Assembly: GCF_000518985.1 (NCBI RefSeq)
Contig: NZ_JAEQ01000022.1
Location: 353 to 64,352 of the forward strand
DNA length: 64,000 nucleotides
Direction: 5' to 3'
From: Chelativorans sp. J32
GTDB lineage: Bacteria > Pseudomonadota > Alphaproteobacteria > Rhizobiales > Rhizobiaceae
Made by a program: the position numbers and the translations under genes. The notes under the pieces are model-generated. The model had not been told where the DNA came from and ran no database searches. It saw only the letters and a program-made list of their open reading frames with translations. Shown in pieces: positions 9,808 through 18,554 of the stretch (the first letter of the stretch is position 1; every line of letters begins with the position of its first letter).

Positions 9808-9817
9808 AGGGTACCCT
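9808..9817 (-). promoter_or_regulatory. Candidate DmeR operator, AGGGTACCCT palindrome
   Basis: A perfect 10-bp palindrome with a GC core lies 8 bases upstream of the dmeR start and is flanked by ATAT/ATAG tracts. RcnR-family operators are short GC tracts flanked by AT-rich inverted sequence, so the form fits. Binding by DmeR is inferred from position only. Confidence 0.55.
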
Positions 9818-9839
9818 ATATACCCCGGCCCAGCAAGTA

Positions 9840-9862
9840 GCGTGATGGACGGTCCATTACGC
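9840..9862. promoter_or_regulatory. 23-bp near-perfect palindrome upstream of dmeR
   Basis: The arms are GCGTGATGGAC and GTCCATTACGC around a central G. Ten of eleven positions pair. It lies 40 bases ahead of the dmeR start, in the 223-base gap that separates dmeR from the end of the GGDEF/EAL gene. It could be a second operator or the site of another regulator. Confidence 0.45.
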
Positions 9863-10022
9863 AGACATCAGGCAAGCGACTGCAGGGATAAGGACGAAGG
9901 CCCGTTTTGCTCACTTCGGCAGGCATTGGCTTTGTTGTCGGCTGAGCAGGAGCAGCGGCGCTAATGGCCCTAGGTCTCAGGCAAAATCTTTACGCCAGAA
10001 TGCTCCGATCCAGCCCGCTAGG

Positions 10023-12917
10023 CTAGCTCGCGGTGACCGGGTTCTGCTCCGTCAGAAGCTTCAGGCTCGCCTCGGCGTCGGCCGGCTCCCCGAGATAGAA
10101 GCTTTGGCCATATTCGCAGCCCATCTGGCGCAGCTGCGAGAGATCAGCTTCGTCAGCCACGCCCTCTGCAACAACGGAGAGCCCGAGGTCATGCGCCATG
10201 GTGATCATGGATTTGAGCAGCACATTGCCCTTGGAGCTCGGATCATTGAGGAAGGTCTTGTCGATCTTGATTGTGTCGAACGGGAAGCGGGTGAGATAGG
10301 AAAGGGAGGAGTAGCCGGTCCCGAAGTCGTCCAGCGAGAGCCCGATGCCGATCTGTTTCAGCTTGGCGAGCACATGGGCGGACTGCTCGGGATTATCCAT
10401 GACCACGGATTCGGTCAGCTCCAGCCGGAAGCAGCGCGGCTTGATGTTCGCTCGTGCGATGATGGAGCGCACGTCGCTCACAAGGTCCCGGCGGATGAAC
10501 TGCCGGCTCGATAGATTCACGGACATGAAGAGCGGCACGTCTCCAAGCTGCTTCTGCCAGGAATAGAGGTCCTCGGCCGCCTGCTGCATGGCGAACAGAC
10601 CAAGCTGCACGATCAGGCCCGAGCTTTCGGCGATCGGGATGAAATCCGCTGGCGGGATGGTGCCCCGGCGCGGATGGTCCCAGCGCAGGAGAGCCTCGAA
10701 GCCGGCAACGGTGCCATCCTCCAGCCGCACGATTGGCTGGTAGGCCACACGAAGCTCCTTGCGGTCCACGGCCCGGCGGAGATCGGATTCCATTTGAAGA
10801 CGGTCTGCACCGATGGAACGGAAGGCCGGACGGAAGGGCTCGATGCGATCGCCGCCGAACCGCTTTGCCTGGTACATGGCCAGTTCCGCGTCCTTGATCA
10901 TCTCTTCCGCCGAGGTTTGGACCGTGGTCCAGGACACGAGCCCGATGGAGGCGGTAAGGATGATCTCCCGCTTGGCGAAGGTGATCGGCGATCGAATTGC
11001 AAGGCGAACCGCATCCGCCACGGCGGCGATCTGCGCCGGCTCCTGCTCCGAAAGAACCATCATGGCGAACTGGTCGCCAGCCACGCGGGAGAGCGCATCG
11101 CCGGGTTTCAGGATGCGATGCAGGCGCCGCGCGATCGTCAGCAGAATAGTGTCGCCCGCGGAAATGCCGAGTTCGTCATTGACATGCTTGAAGCGGTCGA
11201 TGTCGATGACCAGGACGGTCGGACGAATTTTCCGCTGCTTGCCGGCCATGGCAATCGTGGCATCGAGCCGGTTGAGGAAAAGCTCACGGTTGGGCAAGCC
11301 GGTGAGGTTGTCGTGCACCGCATCATGCAGCAGCCGCTCCTCGGCCTTTTTCTGCTCGGTGACGTCGACCATCGTGCCCACGCAGCGGATCACCTCGCCA
11401 TCGGACCCCACCACCGGGCGGGCCCGCAAGGCCAGCCAGTGATAGTGCCCGTCCGCCCCGCGCAGCCGGAAATTCTGTGCGATACGCCCGCGCCGATGCT
11501 CCAGCACCATGTCGAGCGTGGTGCGGAAAGTGTCGCGGTCATCCGTGTGAAGCAGCGGCAGCCAGCTTCGAGCGGGACCGTGCAGCGTATTGGCGGCGAG
11601 ACCAAGTTGCTTGCTGACATCGGGCTTGGTGGTGACACGGTCGCGCAGCACGTCCCAGTCCCAGACGATATCGCCGGAGCCGCTGATGGCGAGCGCCTGC
11701 CGCTCCATGTCGCTGAACAGCCCCTGGAAGATGGCGCTCCCGGACAGCGCGTGCTGCATCACGGTGAAACCGATCAGGAGGACGATGAGGATAAGGCCGC
11801 CGCTGATCGCAGGCTGCAGGATATCGTTGTCGAGCGTGCCGGTTACGGCCATCCACGCGCCGCTCAACCAGACCAGCACCATGAGCCAACTGGGCACGAG
11901 CATGATCGCCCGATCGTACCCCTGCATTCCCAGATAGGCGATGAGGCCGAGACCGATGATGGCGGTGGCTGCAAAGGAGATTCGCGCGATTCCGGCCGCG
12001 ATCGGTGGATCGAAGACGGCGACACCCGCGATGATGACAAGCCCGAGGATCCAGCCCAGCATGCCGTAGCTGAAATGGTTGTGCCAGCGCGCCAGATTCA
12101 GATAGGCGAAGAGGAAGACGACGAATGTCGCCGCCAATGCCACCTCCGTGCCCGCTCGCCAGAGCTGTTCCGTCCCCGGCGAAATGTCGACAATGCGCGA
12201 GAGGAAGCCGAAGTCGATCGAGATATAGGCAAGGATCGCCCAGGCAAGGGCCGCTGTGGCCGGGAACATGGACGTGCCCTTGACCACGAAAAGCACGGTC
12301 AGGAAAAGCGCCAAAAGGCCGGCGATGCCGATGACGATGCCGCGGAAGAGCGTATAGGAATTGACCGTGTCCTTATAGGCGGCCGGGTCCCAGAGATAGA
12401 CCTGGGGAAGATTGGGCGAGGAAAGCTCAGCCACGAATGTAACCACAGCCCCCGGATTGAGCGTGACGAGAAACTCGTCGGCATCGCTGCTCGGCTGACG
12501 GTCAAGGGCGAAGCCTTCGGAGGGCGTGATTGCGGCGATCCGCTGAGAGCCGAGATCCGGCCAGACCAGGCCGGAGCCCACCAGGCGGAAATGCGGCGCC
12601 ACGATGAGACGGTCGAGCTGCTCGTCGGTGGTGTTTGCCAGCGCGAAAACGGCCCAATCGCCGGTCGAACGCGTGTCCTGCGCCTCCACTTCGATGCGGC
12701 GTACGATGCCATCTGCACCGGGAGCCGTGGAGACCTGGAAGTTTTCCCCCTGGTCGCGATAGATCTCAACAGCTTTCGAGAGGTCGAGAGCGACGTCTTC
12801 GCGCGAGATCTTGATGGGCTCAACCGCCGAGGCTGGCGCTACGCCCAAAGCCAGCACAAGCCATGCCAGCATAGCCATCGCCGTCAGCATTGCCGGTTTC
12901 AACTTCAGCAAACTCAA
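10023..12917 (-). CDS. Membrane sensor with PAS, degenerate GGDEF and intact EAL domains
   Basis: A 964-residue cyclic di-GMP protein. Order: signal peptide (1-31), periplasmic sensory domain (about 32-190), seven or so membrane helices (about 190-400), PAS domain (about 410-530), GGDEF (about 535-700) and EAL (about 715-955). The GGDEF motif has decayed to AGDQF, so cyclase activity is unlikely. The EAL part keeps its key residues: EALLRW, NLSSRQF, LELTES, DDFGTGYSSLSYL, KIDKTF and VAEGV. It is therefore probably a phosphodiesterase, perhaps with the GGDEF part sensing GTP. The start overlaps the GNAT stop by four bases, and it closes the thrC operon. Confidence 0.92.
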   Translation of the reverse strand: MSLLKLKPAMLTAMAMLAWLVLALGVAPASAVEPIKISREDVALDLSKAVEIYRDQGENFQVSTAPGADGIVRRIEVEAQDTRSTGDWAVFALANTTDEQLDRLIVAPHFRLVGSGLVWPDLGSQRIAAITPSEGFALDRQPSSDADEFLVTLNPGAVVTFVAELSSPNLPQVYLWDPAAYKDTVNSYTLFRGIVIGIAGLLALFLTVLFVVKGTSMFPATAALAWAILAYISIDFGFLSRIVDISPGTEQLWRAGTEVALAATFVVFLFAYLNLARWHNHFSYGMLGWILGLVIIAGVAVFDPPIAAGIARISFAATAIIGLGLIAYLGMQGYDRAIMLVPSWLMVLVWLSGAWMAVTGTLDNDILQPAISGGLILIVLLIGFTVMQHALSGSAIFQGLFSDMERQALAISGSGDIVWDWDVLRDRVTTKPDVSKQLGLAANTLHGPARSWLPLLHTDDRDTFRTTLDMVLEHRRGRIAQNFRLRGADGHYHWLALRARPVVGSDGEVIRCVGTMVDVTEQKKAEERLLHDAVHDNLTGLPNRELFLNRLDATIAMAGKQRKIRPTVLVIDIDRFKHVNDELGISAGDTILLTIARRLHRILKPGDALSRVAGDQFAMMVLSEQEPAQIAAVADAVRLAIRSPITFAKREIILTASIGLVSWTTVQTSAEEMIKDAELAMYQAKRFGGDRIEPFRPAFRSIGADRLQMESDLRRAVDRKELRVAYQPIVRLEDGTVAGFEALLRWDHPRRGTIPPADFIPIAESSGLIVQLGLFAMQQAAEDLYSWQKQLGDVPLFMSVNLSSRQFIRRDLVSDVRSIIARANIKPRCFRLELTESVVMDNPEQSAHVLAKLKQIGIGLSLDDFGTGYSSLSYLTRFPFDTIKIDKTFLNDPSSKGNVLLKSMITMAHDLGLSVVAEGVADEADLSQLRQMGCEYGQSFYLGEPADAEASLKLLTEQNPVTAS

Positions 12918-13510
12918 CCCCGTCCTGGTGGCGCCTGATGCTCGCCGGCAATCAGCGCGTAAAGGTGATGGTCCTGCCAGACGCCATTGATACGCAAATA
13001 GGACCGCAATAGCCCTTCGCGCTGGAATCCGGCTTTTTCAAGCAGGCGCATCGAGCGCGTATTGCTGGGAATACAGGCCGCCTCCAGTCGGTGCAACCTC
13101 AGCTGTTCGAATGCGAAGGGGATAATGAGCCGAAGGGCTTCATGCATGAGGCCTTTGCCGGCGTAGCGCTCTCCCATCCAGTAGCCGATGCTTGCAGACT
13201 GCGCCACGCCATGACGGATATTGCTGAGCGAGATGCCGCCCGCAAGCCGGCCTTCGGCCTTTTCGAAAACGAAGAAAGAAATGCCCGTGCCCTGTTCGTA
13301 ATCGTGTTTGCTGCGTCTCACGCGGTGGCGGAACGCGGCCCGGGAAAGCTCGTCGGGCGCCCAACGCGGCTCCCAGGGCTCGAGGAAAGCGCGGCTTTCG
13401 GCGCGCAAAGCGGCCCATTCGGCATAGTCCTGCCAACCAGGCAGGCGCAGCCGCACCCTTTGGCCTTCAAGCGCCGGCAGATCTCGGCGAAAGAAGGGAA
13501 GCTGGAACAT
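12914..13510 (-). CDS. GNAT N-acetyltransferase, RimJ/RimL type
   Basis: A 198-residue acetyltransferase of the RimJ/RimL group, which acetylate N-terminal amino groups of ribosomal and other proteins. The acetyl-CoA loop is visible as GYWMGERYAGKGLMHEAL (about residues 115-132), and the C-terminal motif NTRSMRLLEKAGFQREG is intact. The start is 8 bases after the M16 peptidase stop, and the end overlaps the GGDEF/EAL start by four bases. The substrate cannot be told from sequence. Confidence 0.9.
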   Translation of the reverse strand: MFQLPFFRRDLPALEGQRVRLRLPGWQDYAEWAALRAESRAFLEPWEPRWAPDELSRAAFRHRVRRSKHDYEQGTGISFFVFEKAEGRLAGGISLSNIRHGVAQSASIGYWMGERYAGKGLMHEALRLIIPFAFEQLRLHRLEAACIPSNTRSMRLLEKAGFQREGLLRSYLRINGVWQDHHLYALIAGEHQAPPGRG

Positions 13511-13518
13511 GAAGCGCT

Positions 13519-14811
13519 CTAAACGGCGAGCTTCCGCAGCGTCGGACCGGGCGTAATCAACGTATCGCGAATGGCTTCGAACGGGGCAAGCGACCCCACG
13601 GGACCGATGGCCGCCACTGTCGGCTTGGAAGAGAAAAGACGATTGGAAAGATCCGCCAATCGCTCCACGGTAATGCCGGCAAGACGGTCCATGAGTTCCT
13701 CGGTTTCGATGGGGCGCCCGTAAAGCAGCAGCTGGCGCGCGATCTGCGAGGCCCGGCTTGCCGGGCTTTCGCGAGACATCATCAGGCCTGCGCGGTACTG
13801 CGCCCGCGCGCGGTCGAGTTCGGCCTGCTCGATCTTCTCGCCGGCCTTCTGCAGTTCACCCAGGATCACCGGCATCAGTTCGCCCAGGTCGCTTTGCCCG
13901 GTTGCGGCGTGCACGCCGAAGACGCCGGTGTCGGAGAAGCCCCAATGGAAGGCATAGACGGAATAGCACAGGCCGCGTTTTTCCCGCACTTCCTGGAAGA
14001 GGCGCGAGGACATGCCTCCGCCAAGAACCATCGACAGCATCTGCGAGGCGTAGAAATCGCGCACATGATAGGCGCGGCCTTCGAAGCCCAGGATGATCTG
14101 GGCATCCATCAGGTCGCGATGCTCGCGATAATCGCCGCCGACATAGTTGGAGTATTGCGGAACTGCGGTATCGGTCTTGTCGCGGAAGCTCCCGAGCCTC
14201 ATCTCGACCTCCCGCACGAATTCGTCGTGGCTCACGCCACCTGCCGCAACGACGACCATGCGGTCCGCGCCATATTGGCGCTCCATAAAACGGCGGAGCT
14301 GGTCGGAGGTGAAGGATTCCACCGTATCGGGGGTACCGAGGATCGAACGGCCGATGGCCTGATGGCGGAATGCGGTTTCGGTGAACCGGTCGAACACGGC
14401 GTCATCAGGCGTGTCATGCGCCGCGCCGATTTCCTGCAGGATGACGTTCTGCTCCCGCTCGAGCTCATGCGGGTCGAATTTGGAATCGGTCAGGATGTCG
14501 GCGAGGATGTCGATGGCAAGCGACATGTCGTCCCTGAGCACCCTGGCATAAAAAGCCGTGGTCTCGACGCTCGTGGCGGCATTGATCTCGCCGCCGACGT
14601 CTTCGATGTCCGTAGCGATTTGAAGGGCCGTGCGCTTGGTCGTGCCCTTGAAAGCCATATGTTCGAGCAGATGAGCGATCCCGTGCTCTTCTTCCCGCTC
14701 ATTCCGCGATCCGGATTTGACCCACACGCCCAGGGCAACCGATTCGAGATGCGGAAGGGTCTCGGTTGCAACCGTCAAGCCGTTCGACAGACGGCTTACC
14801 TCTACGCCCAT
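13519..14811 (-). CDS. M16 family zinc peptidase (processing-peptidase-like)
   Basis: A 430-residue M16B peptidase related to the mitochondrial processing peptidase beta subunit. The inverted zinc motif is HLLEH (residues 47-51) in GIAHLLEHMAFKGT, with the third ligand glutamate about 75 residues later in the LEREQNVILQEI stretch. The C-terminal half has the usual glycine-rich LGGGMSSRLFQEVREKRGLCY segment. It lacks a clear signal peptide. Co-location with thrC is common in Hyphomicrobiales; the natural substrate is unknown. Confidence 0.93.
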   Translation of the reverse strand: MGVEVSRLSNGLTVATETLPHLESVALGVWVKSGSRNEREEEHGIAHLLEHMAFKGTTKRTALQIATDIEDVGGEINAATSVETTAFYARVLRDDMSLAIDILADILTDSKFDPHELEREQNVILQEIGAAHDTPDDAVFDRFTETAFRHQAIGRSILGTPDTVESFTSDQLRRFMERQYGADRMVVVAAGGVSHDEFVREVEMRLGSFRDKTDTAVPQYSNYVGGDYREHRDLMDAQIILGFEGRAYHVRDFYASQMLSMVLGGGMSSRLFQEVREKRGLCYSVYAFHWGFSDTGVFGVHAATGQSDLGELMPVILGELQKAGEKIEQAELDRARAQYRAGLMMSRESPASRASQIARQLLLYGRPIETEELMDRLAGITVERLADLSNRLFSSKPTVAAIGPVGSLAPFEAIRDTLITPGPTLRKLAV

Positions 14812-14825
14812 ATGTTACTCGCTTT

Positions 14826-16229
14826 CTATCCTCCCGCCCTTGCGTGGCGGCTTATATGATCTTCCACGATTTTCAGGTCCGAGGGAAGGACCGTGTAATT
14901 CTCCGTGCCCTCCATCAGCCCGCTCAGCCACTGCGGAAGGGCAGGCGATGTTCCGCAGGCCTCCGCCACCGCTTGCGGGAATTTGGCGGGATGCGCGGTC
15001 GAAAGCACGACCATGGTCTCACCGGGCTGCATCTGCGCACGAGCGACCTTGAGCGCTGTCGCCGTGTGCGGGTCGGCGAGATAGCCGCTCTCCTCAAGGG
15101 CAGAGGCGATCGTGGATGCGGTCTCCTCCATGCTGGCACGGCCGGCGGCAAACCCGGCGCGAATCTCCCGAAGCGTGCTGTCCCTGAGGGTGAAGCTGTC
15201 CGATTGTTTCAAGCCTTCCATATAGGCCCGGGTCTCTTCCGCCTTCCTCCCGGATGCCTCGAAGAGCAGCCGTTCGAAGTTCGAAGAAATTTGAATATCC
15301 ATCGATGGCGAAGTTGTGGCGACAACGGGGCGGGTGGCGTATCGGCCCGTGTCGAGCGTACGCGCCAGAATGTCGTTCTCATTGGTGGCGATGATCAGCC
15401 GGTCGATCGGGAGGCCCATGCGCTTGGCCGCGTAACCGGCGAAGATGTCTCCGAAATTTCCGGTGGGCACGGTGAAGGATACGGAGCGGTCGGGCGCGCC
15501 CAACGAGAGCGCCGAGGTGAAGTAGTAGACGATCTGGGCCATGATGCGGGCCCAGTTGATCGAGTTGACGCCGGAAAGCGACATTCGGTCGCGGAACGCG
15601 TGGTCATTGAAAAGCGCCTTCACGAGCCCCTGGCAATCGTCGAACGTGCCTTCGATCGCAAGCGCCTGCACATTCGCGGCCCCGGAGGTGGTCATCTGGC
15701 GCTGCTGCACGGGTGACACGCGGCCATGAGGAAACAGAATGAAGACATCTGCCCGGCTCGATCCGGCAAAGGCGTGGATCGCCGCTCCTCCCGTGTCGCC
15801 GGAGGTGGCCCCCACGATGGTGACGCGTTGCCCACGCTCGGAAAGCAGGTGATCCATGATGCGCGCCAGGAACTGCATGGCGACATCCTTGAAGGCCAGC
15901 GTCGGCCCATGAAACAGCTCCAGGACGAATTCGGTCGGGCCGGTCTGCACAATGGGGCAGACCGCGTTGTGGCGAAATGTGGCGTAACTCTCGTCTATGA
16001 TCCGCTTCAGCGTCGCGTCGGGGATCTCGCCGGCAACGAAAGGCTGCATCACGGCGAAAGCCACATCCGCATAGGAACGACCGCGTAGGGCGCGGATCTC
16101 CTGCGGCGAGAATTGCGGCCATTCGCGCGGCACGTAGAGGCCACCGTCTCGCGCAAGGCCCATCAGAAGCACGTCCGAAAAGCCCAATGCGGGGGCCTCG
16201 CCGCGGGTACTCACATATTCCATTGCCAT
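14826..16229 (-). CDS. thrC: Threonine synthase
   Basis: A 467-residue PLP enzyme that converts O-phosphohomoserine to threonine, the step after ThrB. The Schiff-base lysine is Lys114 in FHGPTLAFKDVAMQFL, and the phosphate-binding loop is GATSGDTGGAA. The N-terminus (YVSTRGEAPALGFSDVLL, GLARDGGLYVP) is typical of class II threonine synthases, and the length is normal. Two ATG codons lie two residues apart at the start. It is the first gene of a four-gene minus-strand run that ends with the GGDEF/EAL gene. Confidence 0.96.
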   Translation of the reverse strand: MAMEYVSTRGEAPALGFSDVLLMGLARDGGLYVPREWPQFSPQEIRALRGRSYADVAFAVMQPFVAGEIPDATLKRIIDESYATFRHNAVCPIVQTGPTEFVLELFHGPTLAFKDVAMQFLARIMDHLLSERGQRVTIVGATSGDTGGAAIHAFAGSSRADVFILFPHGRVSPVQQRQMTTSGAANVQALAIEGTFDDCQGLVKALFNDHAFRDRMSLSGVNSINWARIMAQIVYYFTSALSLGAPDRSVSFTVPTGNFGDIFAGYAAKRMGLPIDRLIIATNENDILARTLDTGRYATRPVVATTSPSMDIQISSNFERLLFEASGRKAEETRAYMEGLKQSDSFTLRDSTLREIRAGFAAGRASMEETASTIASALEESGYLADPHTATALKVARAQMQPGETMVVLSTAHPAKFPQAVAEACGTSPALPQWLSGLMEGTENYTVLPSDLKIVEDHISRHARAGG

Positions 16230-16349
16230 TCCTTCACTGCGCGCGAGAACCGCTTAGCAGAAAATAATCAACAGGCGGTCGAAATTTCACTGCGCCGTTG
16301 ATATAGAACAGCGACCTTGTCCTAGAAAAGTGCAATCGGGGGCGTCCAT

Positions 16350-16913
16350 TTGCTGAAGAAGGTTTTTGCTGCAGGGATGATCCTGGCCGGCTCCGCATTA
16401 TTGTCTGCTTGTCAGTCGGGCGCATCGGGTGAAGGCGGGATCGGCGGTCAGTCCCCCGCCCAGCCGGCGGAAACGACTGGCGGTGCGGTGCGCGAAAGTG
16501 AATTGAGGGCCTACTGCCCCTCCGTGACTATTCGGGACGGCACGGCCTTTAGCACCACCTACGAGCGCGGCGGCGAAGAGGATCCAAATCGGGTCATCTA
16601 CCTGTCGTCGATTTCCGAGACGACGCGGACCTGCAAATATGGCGCCGGCACGGGGTCCGTTACTGTCGCGATCGCCGGCAAAGTGGTGCCGGGACCGAAG
16701 GGACGCGCTGGCAGCATCACCCTGCCACTGCGGGTCGCTATGCTGAGAGGCGACCAGGTTCTCCATTCGCAGATCTACCGGCATCCCGTCTCGGTGACGG
16801 ATGTTTCCGGCGCTACGCAATTCGTGCTGACCGTGCCCGACATCCCGGTTCCCGGCGGCATCGATCGTGGTGTCACGCTGCAGGTCGGCTTTGACGAGGG
16901 GAGCGGGCGGTAA
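16350..16913 (+). CDS. Predicted lipoprotein of unknown function
   Basis: A 187-residue protein with a lipoprotein signal: basic N-terminus, hydrophobic stretch and lipobox LLSAC with Cys21. A low-complexity Gly/Ala/Pro linker (about 22-50) is followed by a domain of about 130 residues with two cysteines (in RAYCPSVTIRDG and TRTCKYGAG) that could form a disulfide. The start is a TTG at 16350 preceded by a G-rich stretch; no ATG fits. I do not recognise a named family, though the length, signal and strong terminator show a real gene. It is divergent from thrC. Confidence 0.8.
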   Translation: MLKKVFAAGMILAGSALLSACQSGASGEGGIGGQSPAQPAETTGGAVRESELRAYCPSVTIRDGTAFSTTYERGGEEDPNRVIYLSSISETTRTCKYGAGTGSVTVAIAGKVVPGPKGRAGSITLPLRVAMLRGDQVLHSQIYRHPVSVTDVSGATQFVLTVPDIPVPGGIDRGVTLQVGFDEGSGR

Positions 16914-16932
16914 GTTCCATACCGCCCTTTTT
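16905..16932 (+). terminator. Rho-independent terminator overlapping the lipoprotein stop codon
   Basis: Perfect 8-bp arms GGGCGGTA (16905-16912) and TACCGCCC (16920-16927) with a 7-base loop, then TTTTT. The left arm contains the last codons and part of the TAA stop of the lipoprotein gene. Confidence 0.85.
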
Positions 16933-17227
16933 GAATTTCCAAAGATGTATTGGGGAGCAGGCCCTTCGTAACTGCAGAAGACGCTCCCGGCAGGGAGAAT
17001 GCGCTTCACGCCTCAGACGAGGCACGGCGAATGTCAAGCGCTGGAACGCAAACAAAGGCGCGCAATCATGGGCGCCAACTTAGGCGTTGAACACGCCGAA
17101 TCGCGGTGTGCTTCCTTGAGCAGATTCGATCGTCTGGAAGCGGCGCTTGTGACGGATCGATAAGGCTGTGACGGCCGCTCTGCGAAGGAGTCGGGCCCGC
17201 ACAGCTATGCCGCACGGGCCCGTGTGT
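16933..17227. other. Non-coding interval with a GC-rich hairpin
   Basis: No reading frame here has convincing protein-like composition. Its last 40 bases hold two copies of the self-palindromic octamer CGGGCCCG (17192-17199 and 17215-17222), which can pair as a hairpin just past the stop of the minus-strand hydrolase gene. There is no clear T-run, so it is at best a weak terminator. Confidence 0.5.
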
Positions 17228-18091
17228 TTAGCTCAGGAAGTCAAGCAGGACCGTATCGAACAGCTCCGCTTCCTCGAGTTGCGGCGTGTGGGCGCTGCGT
17301 TCGAAAAGTGCGAGCTTTGGCATATCGCCTTCCGGAAGCAGCGGCAGCCACGTTTCTATCGGCGCCACCAGATGGTCGTGGCGCCCCATGCAGATCAGCA
17401 GCGGCCGCGTGAGTTCGGCCAGCGCGTCGCGGGTAGGATAGCTGGCGAAGACTTCGCCCCACAGCCGATCGAAGACGGGCATGTTGACGCCGACGCCGGC
17501 CCACAGCGCTGTCGCATCATAGGCCGGATCGAACCAGCTTCGCGCGGCCATGCCCAGGCACATCCAGATGAAGCGCCGCTCGGGTTCGACGGCGATGTGG
17601 ATCTCCATAGCAGCCAGGTCGGCCGCCAGCCGGGCCTTGCGCTCGGGAGCCGCGAGGGCCTCCCATATCCGCGCTCCCGCCTGCATGTGAGCCGCCGAAT
17701 GGCTTGGCCCGGTACCCACAAGGACAGTCTTGCGCACCCGTTCTGGCAAACGCCGCGCGAATTCCAGCGCCATATAGCCGTGACCGGAATGGCCGAGCAG
17801 ATCGACTTGGCCGAGATCGAGCACGTCGCATATCGCCGCAATATCGTCGATCACGGTTACCAGTTCGGCATCGCGTGGTTCAAGCGGACGCTCCGCTCGC
17901 GCGAAGCCGCGATGGTCTATGAAGACGAGCCGCCGCCTGTTGCGAAGCCGGTCGGAGAAGGTGCGCGGATAGAAGACATGGCTGCCGACGATCAGAAGCG
18001 TCGGCCCCTGTCCCTCTATCGAATAGCCGAAGGAGAAACCGTCGCGCAGGATCGTGCCGCGCACTGCGCGGGTGTTCGAGGGATGAGACAT
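17228..18091 (-). CDS. Alpha/beta hydrolase
   Basis: A 287-residue alpha/beta-hydrolase fold protein. The nucleophile elbow is GHSGHG (Ser), the acid is probably the Asp in MGRHDHLVAP, and the histidine is in ERSAHTPQLEE near the C-terminus. The oxyanion region (GQGPTLLIVGSHVFYPRTFS) is also present. The open frame extends to 18460, but that part reads as translated non-coding DNA, so I start at the ATG at 18091. The start is uncertain because no good ribosome site is seen and a hairpin lies 11 bases upstream. The substrate is unknown. Confidence 0.8.
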   Translation of the reverse strand: MSHPSNTRAVRGTILRDGFSFGYSIEGQGPTLLIVGSHVFYPRTFSDRLRNRRRLVFIDHRGFARAERPLEPRDAELVTVIDDIAAICDVLDLGQVDLLGHSGHGYMALEFARRLPERVRKTVLVGTGPSHSAAHMQAGARIWEALAAPERKARLAADLAAMEIHIAVEPERRFIWMCLGMAARSWFDPAYDATALWAGVGVNMPVFDRLWGEVFASYPTRDALAELTRPLLICMGRHDHLVAPIETWLPLLPEGDMPKLALFERSAHTPQLEEAELFDTVLLDFLS

Positions 18092-18102
18092 CAGAACATA
18101 TT

Positions 18103-18125
18103 CGCAAGGGTGTGTTTCCCTTGCG
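18103..18125. repeat. Inverted repeat just upstream of the hydrolase start
   Basis: Perfect 8-bp arms CGCAAGGG and CCCTTGCG with a 7-base loop. Read on the minus strand it would form a hairpin ending 11 bases before the hydrolase ATG and would take up the only purine-rich stretch near that start. Confidence 0.6.
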
Positions 18126-18554
18126 CTCCGTAATCGTGAATGCAGAAAACGGCCCTGCCTCTTATTGGCGGGCGGTGAATGTTCTGCGAGCTTCGCTAAC
18201 GGATCAGTTTCATTGTCGTCCCATCCGGAATTGATCGGCTCATACATGCTCGCCGCGAACGGAACAAGGCCGCCCGCCCCCCGCAGCGGTAGCGGGCTGG
18301 ACACGGCGAATCGCGAATGTGATTCCTCGGGCGGATGCGAACGATTGGGTGCCGTCGAAATCGTCCGGCCCGCTCCGGAGTCGAGGCAGCGCATTCCATT
18401 GGTCTTGACGCCGCGGCACGAGAGCAAACACAAGATCTCCACGTATCTCGTCAGCATCATGCGCGATGTCTGCGGTCCACCGGGACGACGCGGGAGAACT
18501 GCCGAGGCAGGGTCAGCGCTATATCCTTTAGTTCGTGCCTATGGGCGAAATGCC
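18126..18554. other. Non-coding interval between the hydrolase and the HAD gene
   Basis: About 430 bases without a credible gene. The minus-strand open frame that crosses it is Arg/Pro/Ser-rich and has no family resemblance. I see no strong terminator or repeat beyond the hairpin listed separately. Confidence 0.5.

Noticed and set aside
10674-12938. A 754-codon plus-strand open frame opposite the GGDEF/EAL gene
   Set aside because: It is an antisense shadow caused by high GC. The residues are low-complexity and rich in Asp, Arg and His, with no domain, while the minus strand has clear PAS/GGDEF/EAL motifs.
18092-18460. A 123-residue N-terminal extension of the alpha/beta hydrolase
   Set aside because: It is Arg/Pro/Ser-rich with no signal peptide or domain, and relatives of this fold are about 280-290 residues long.
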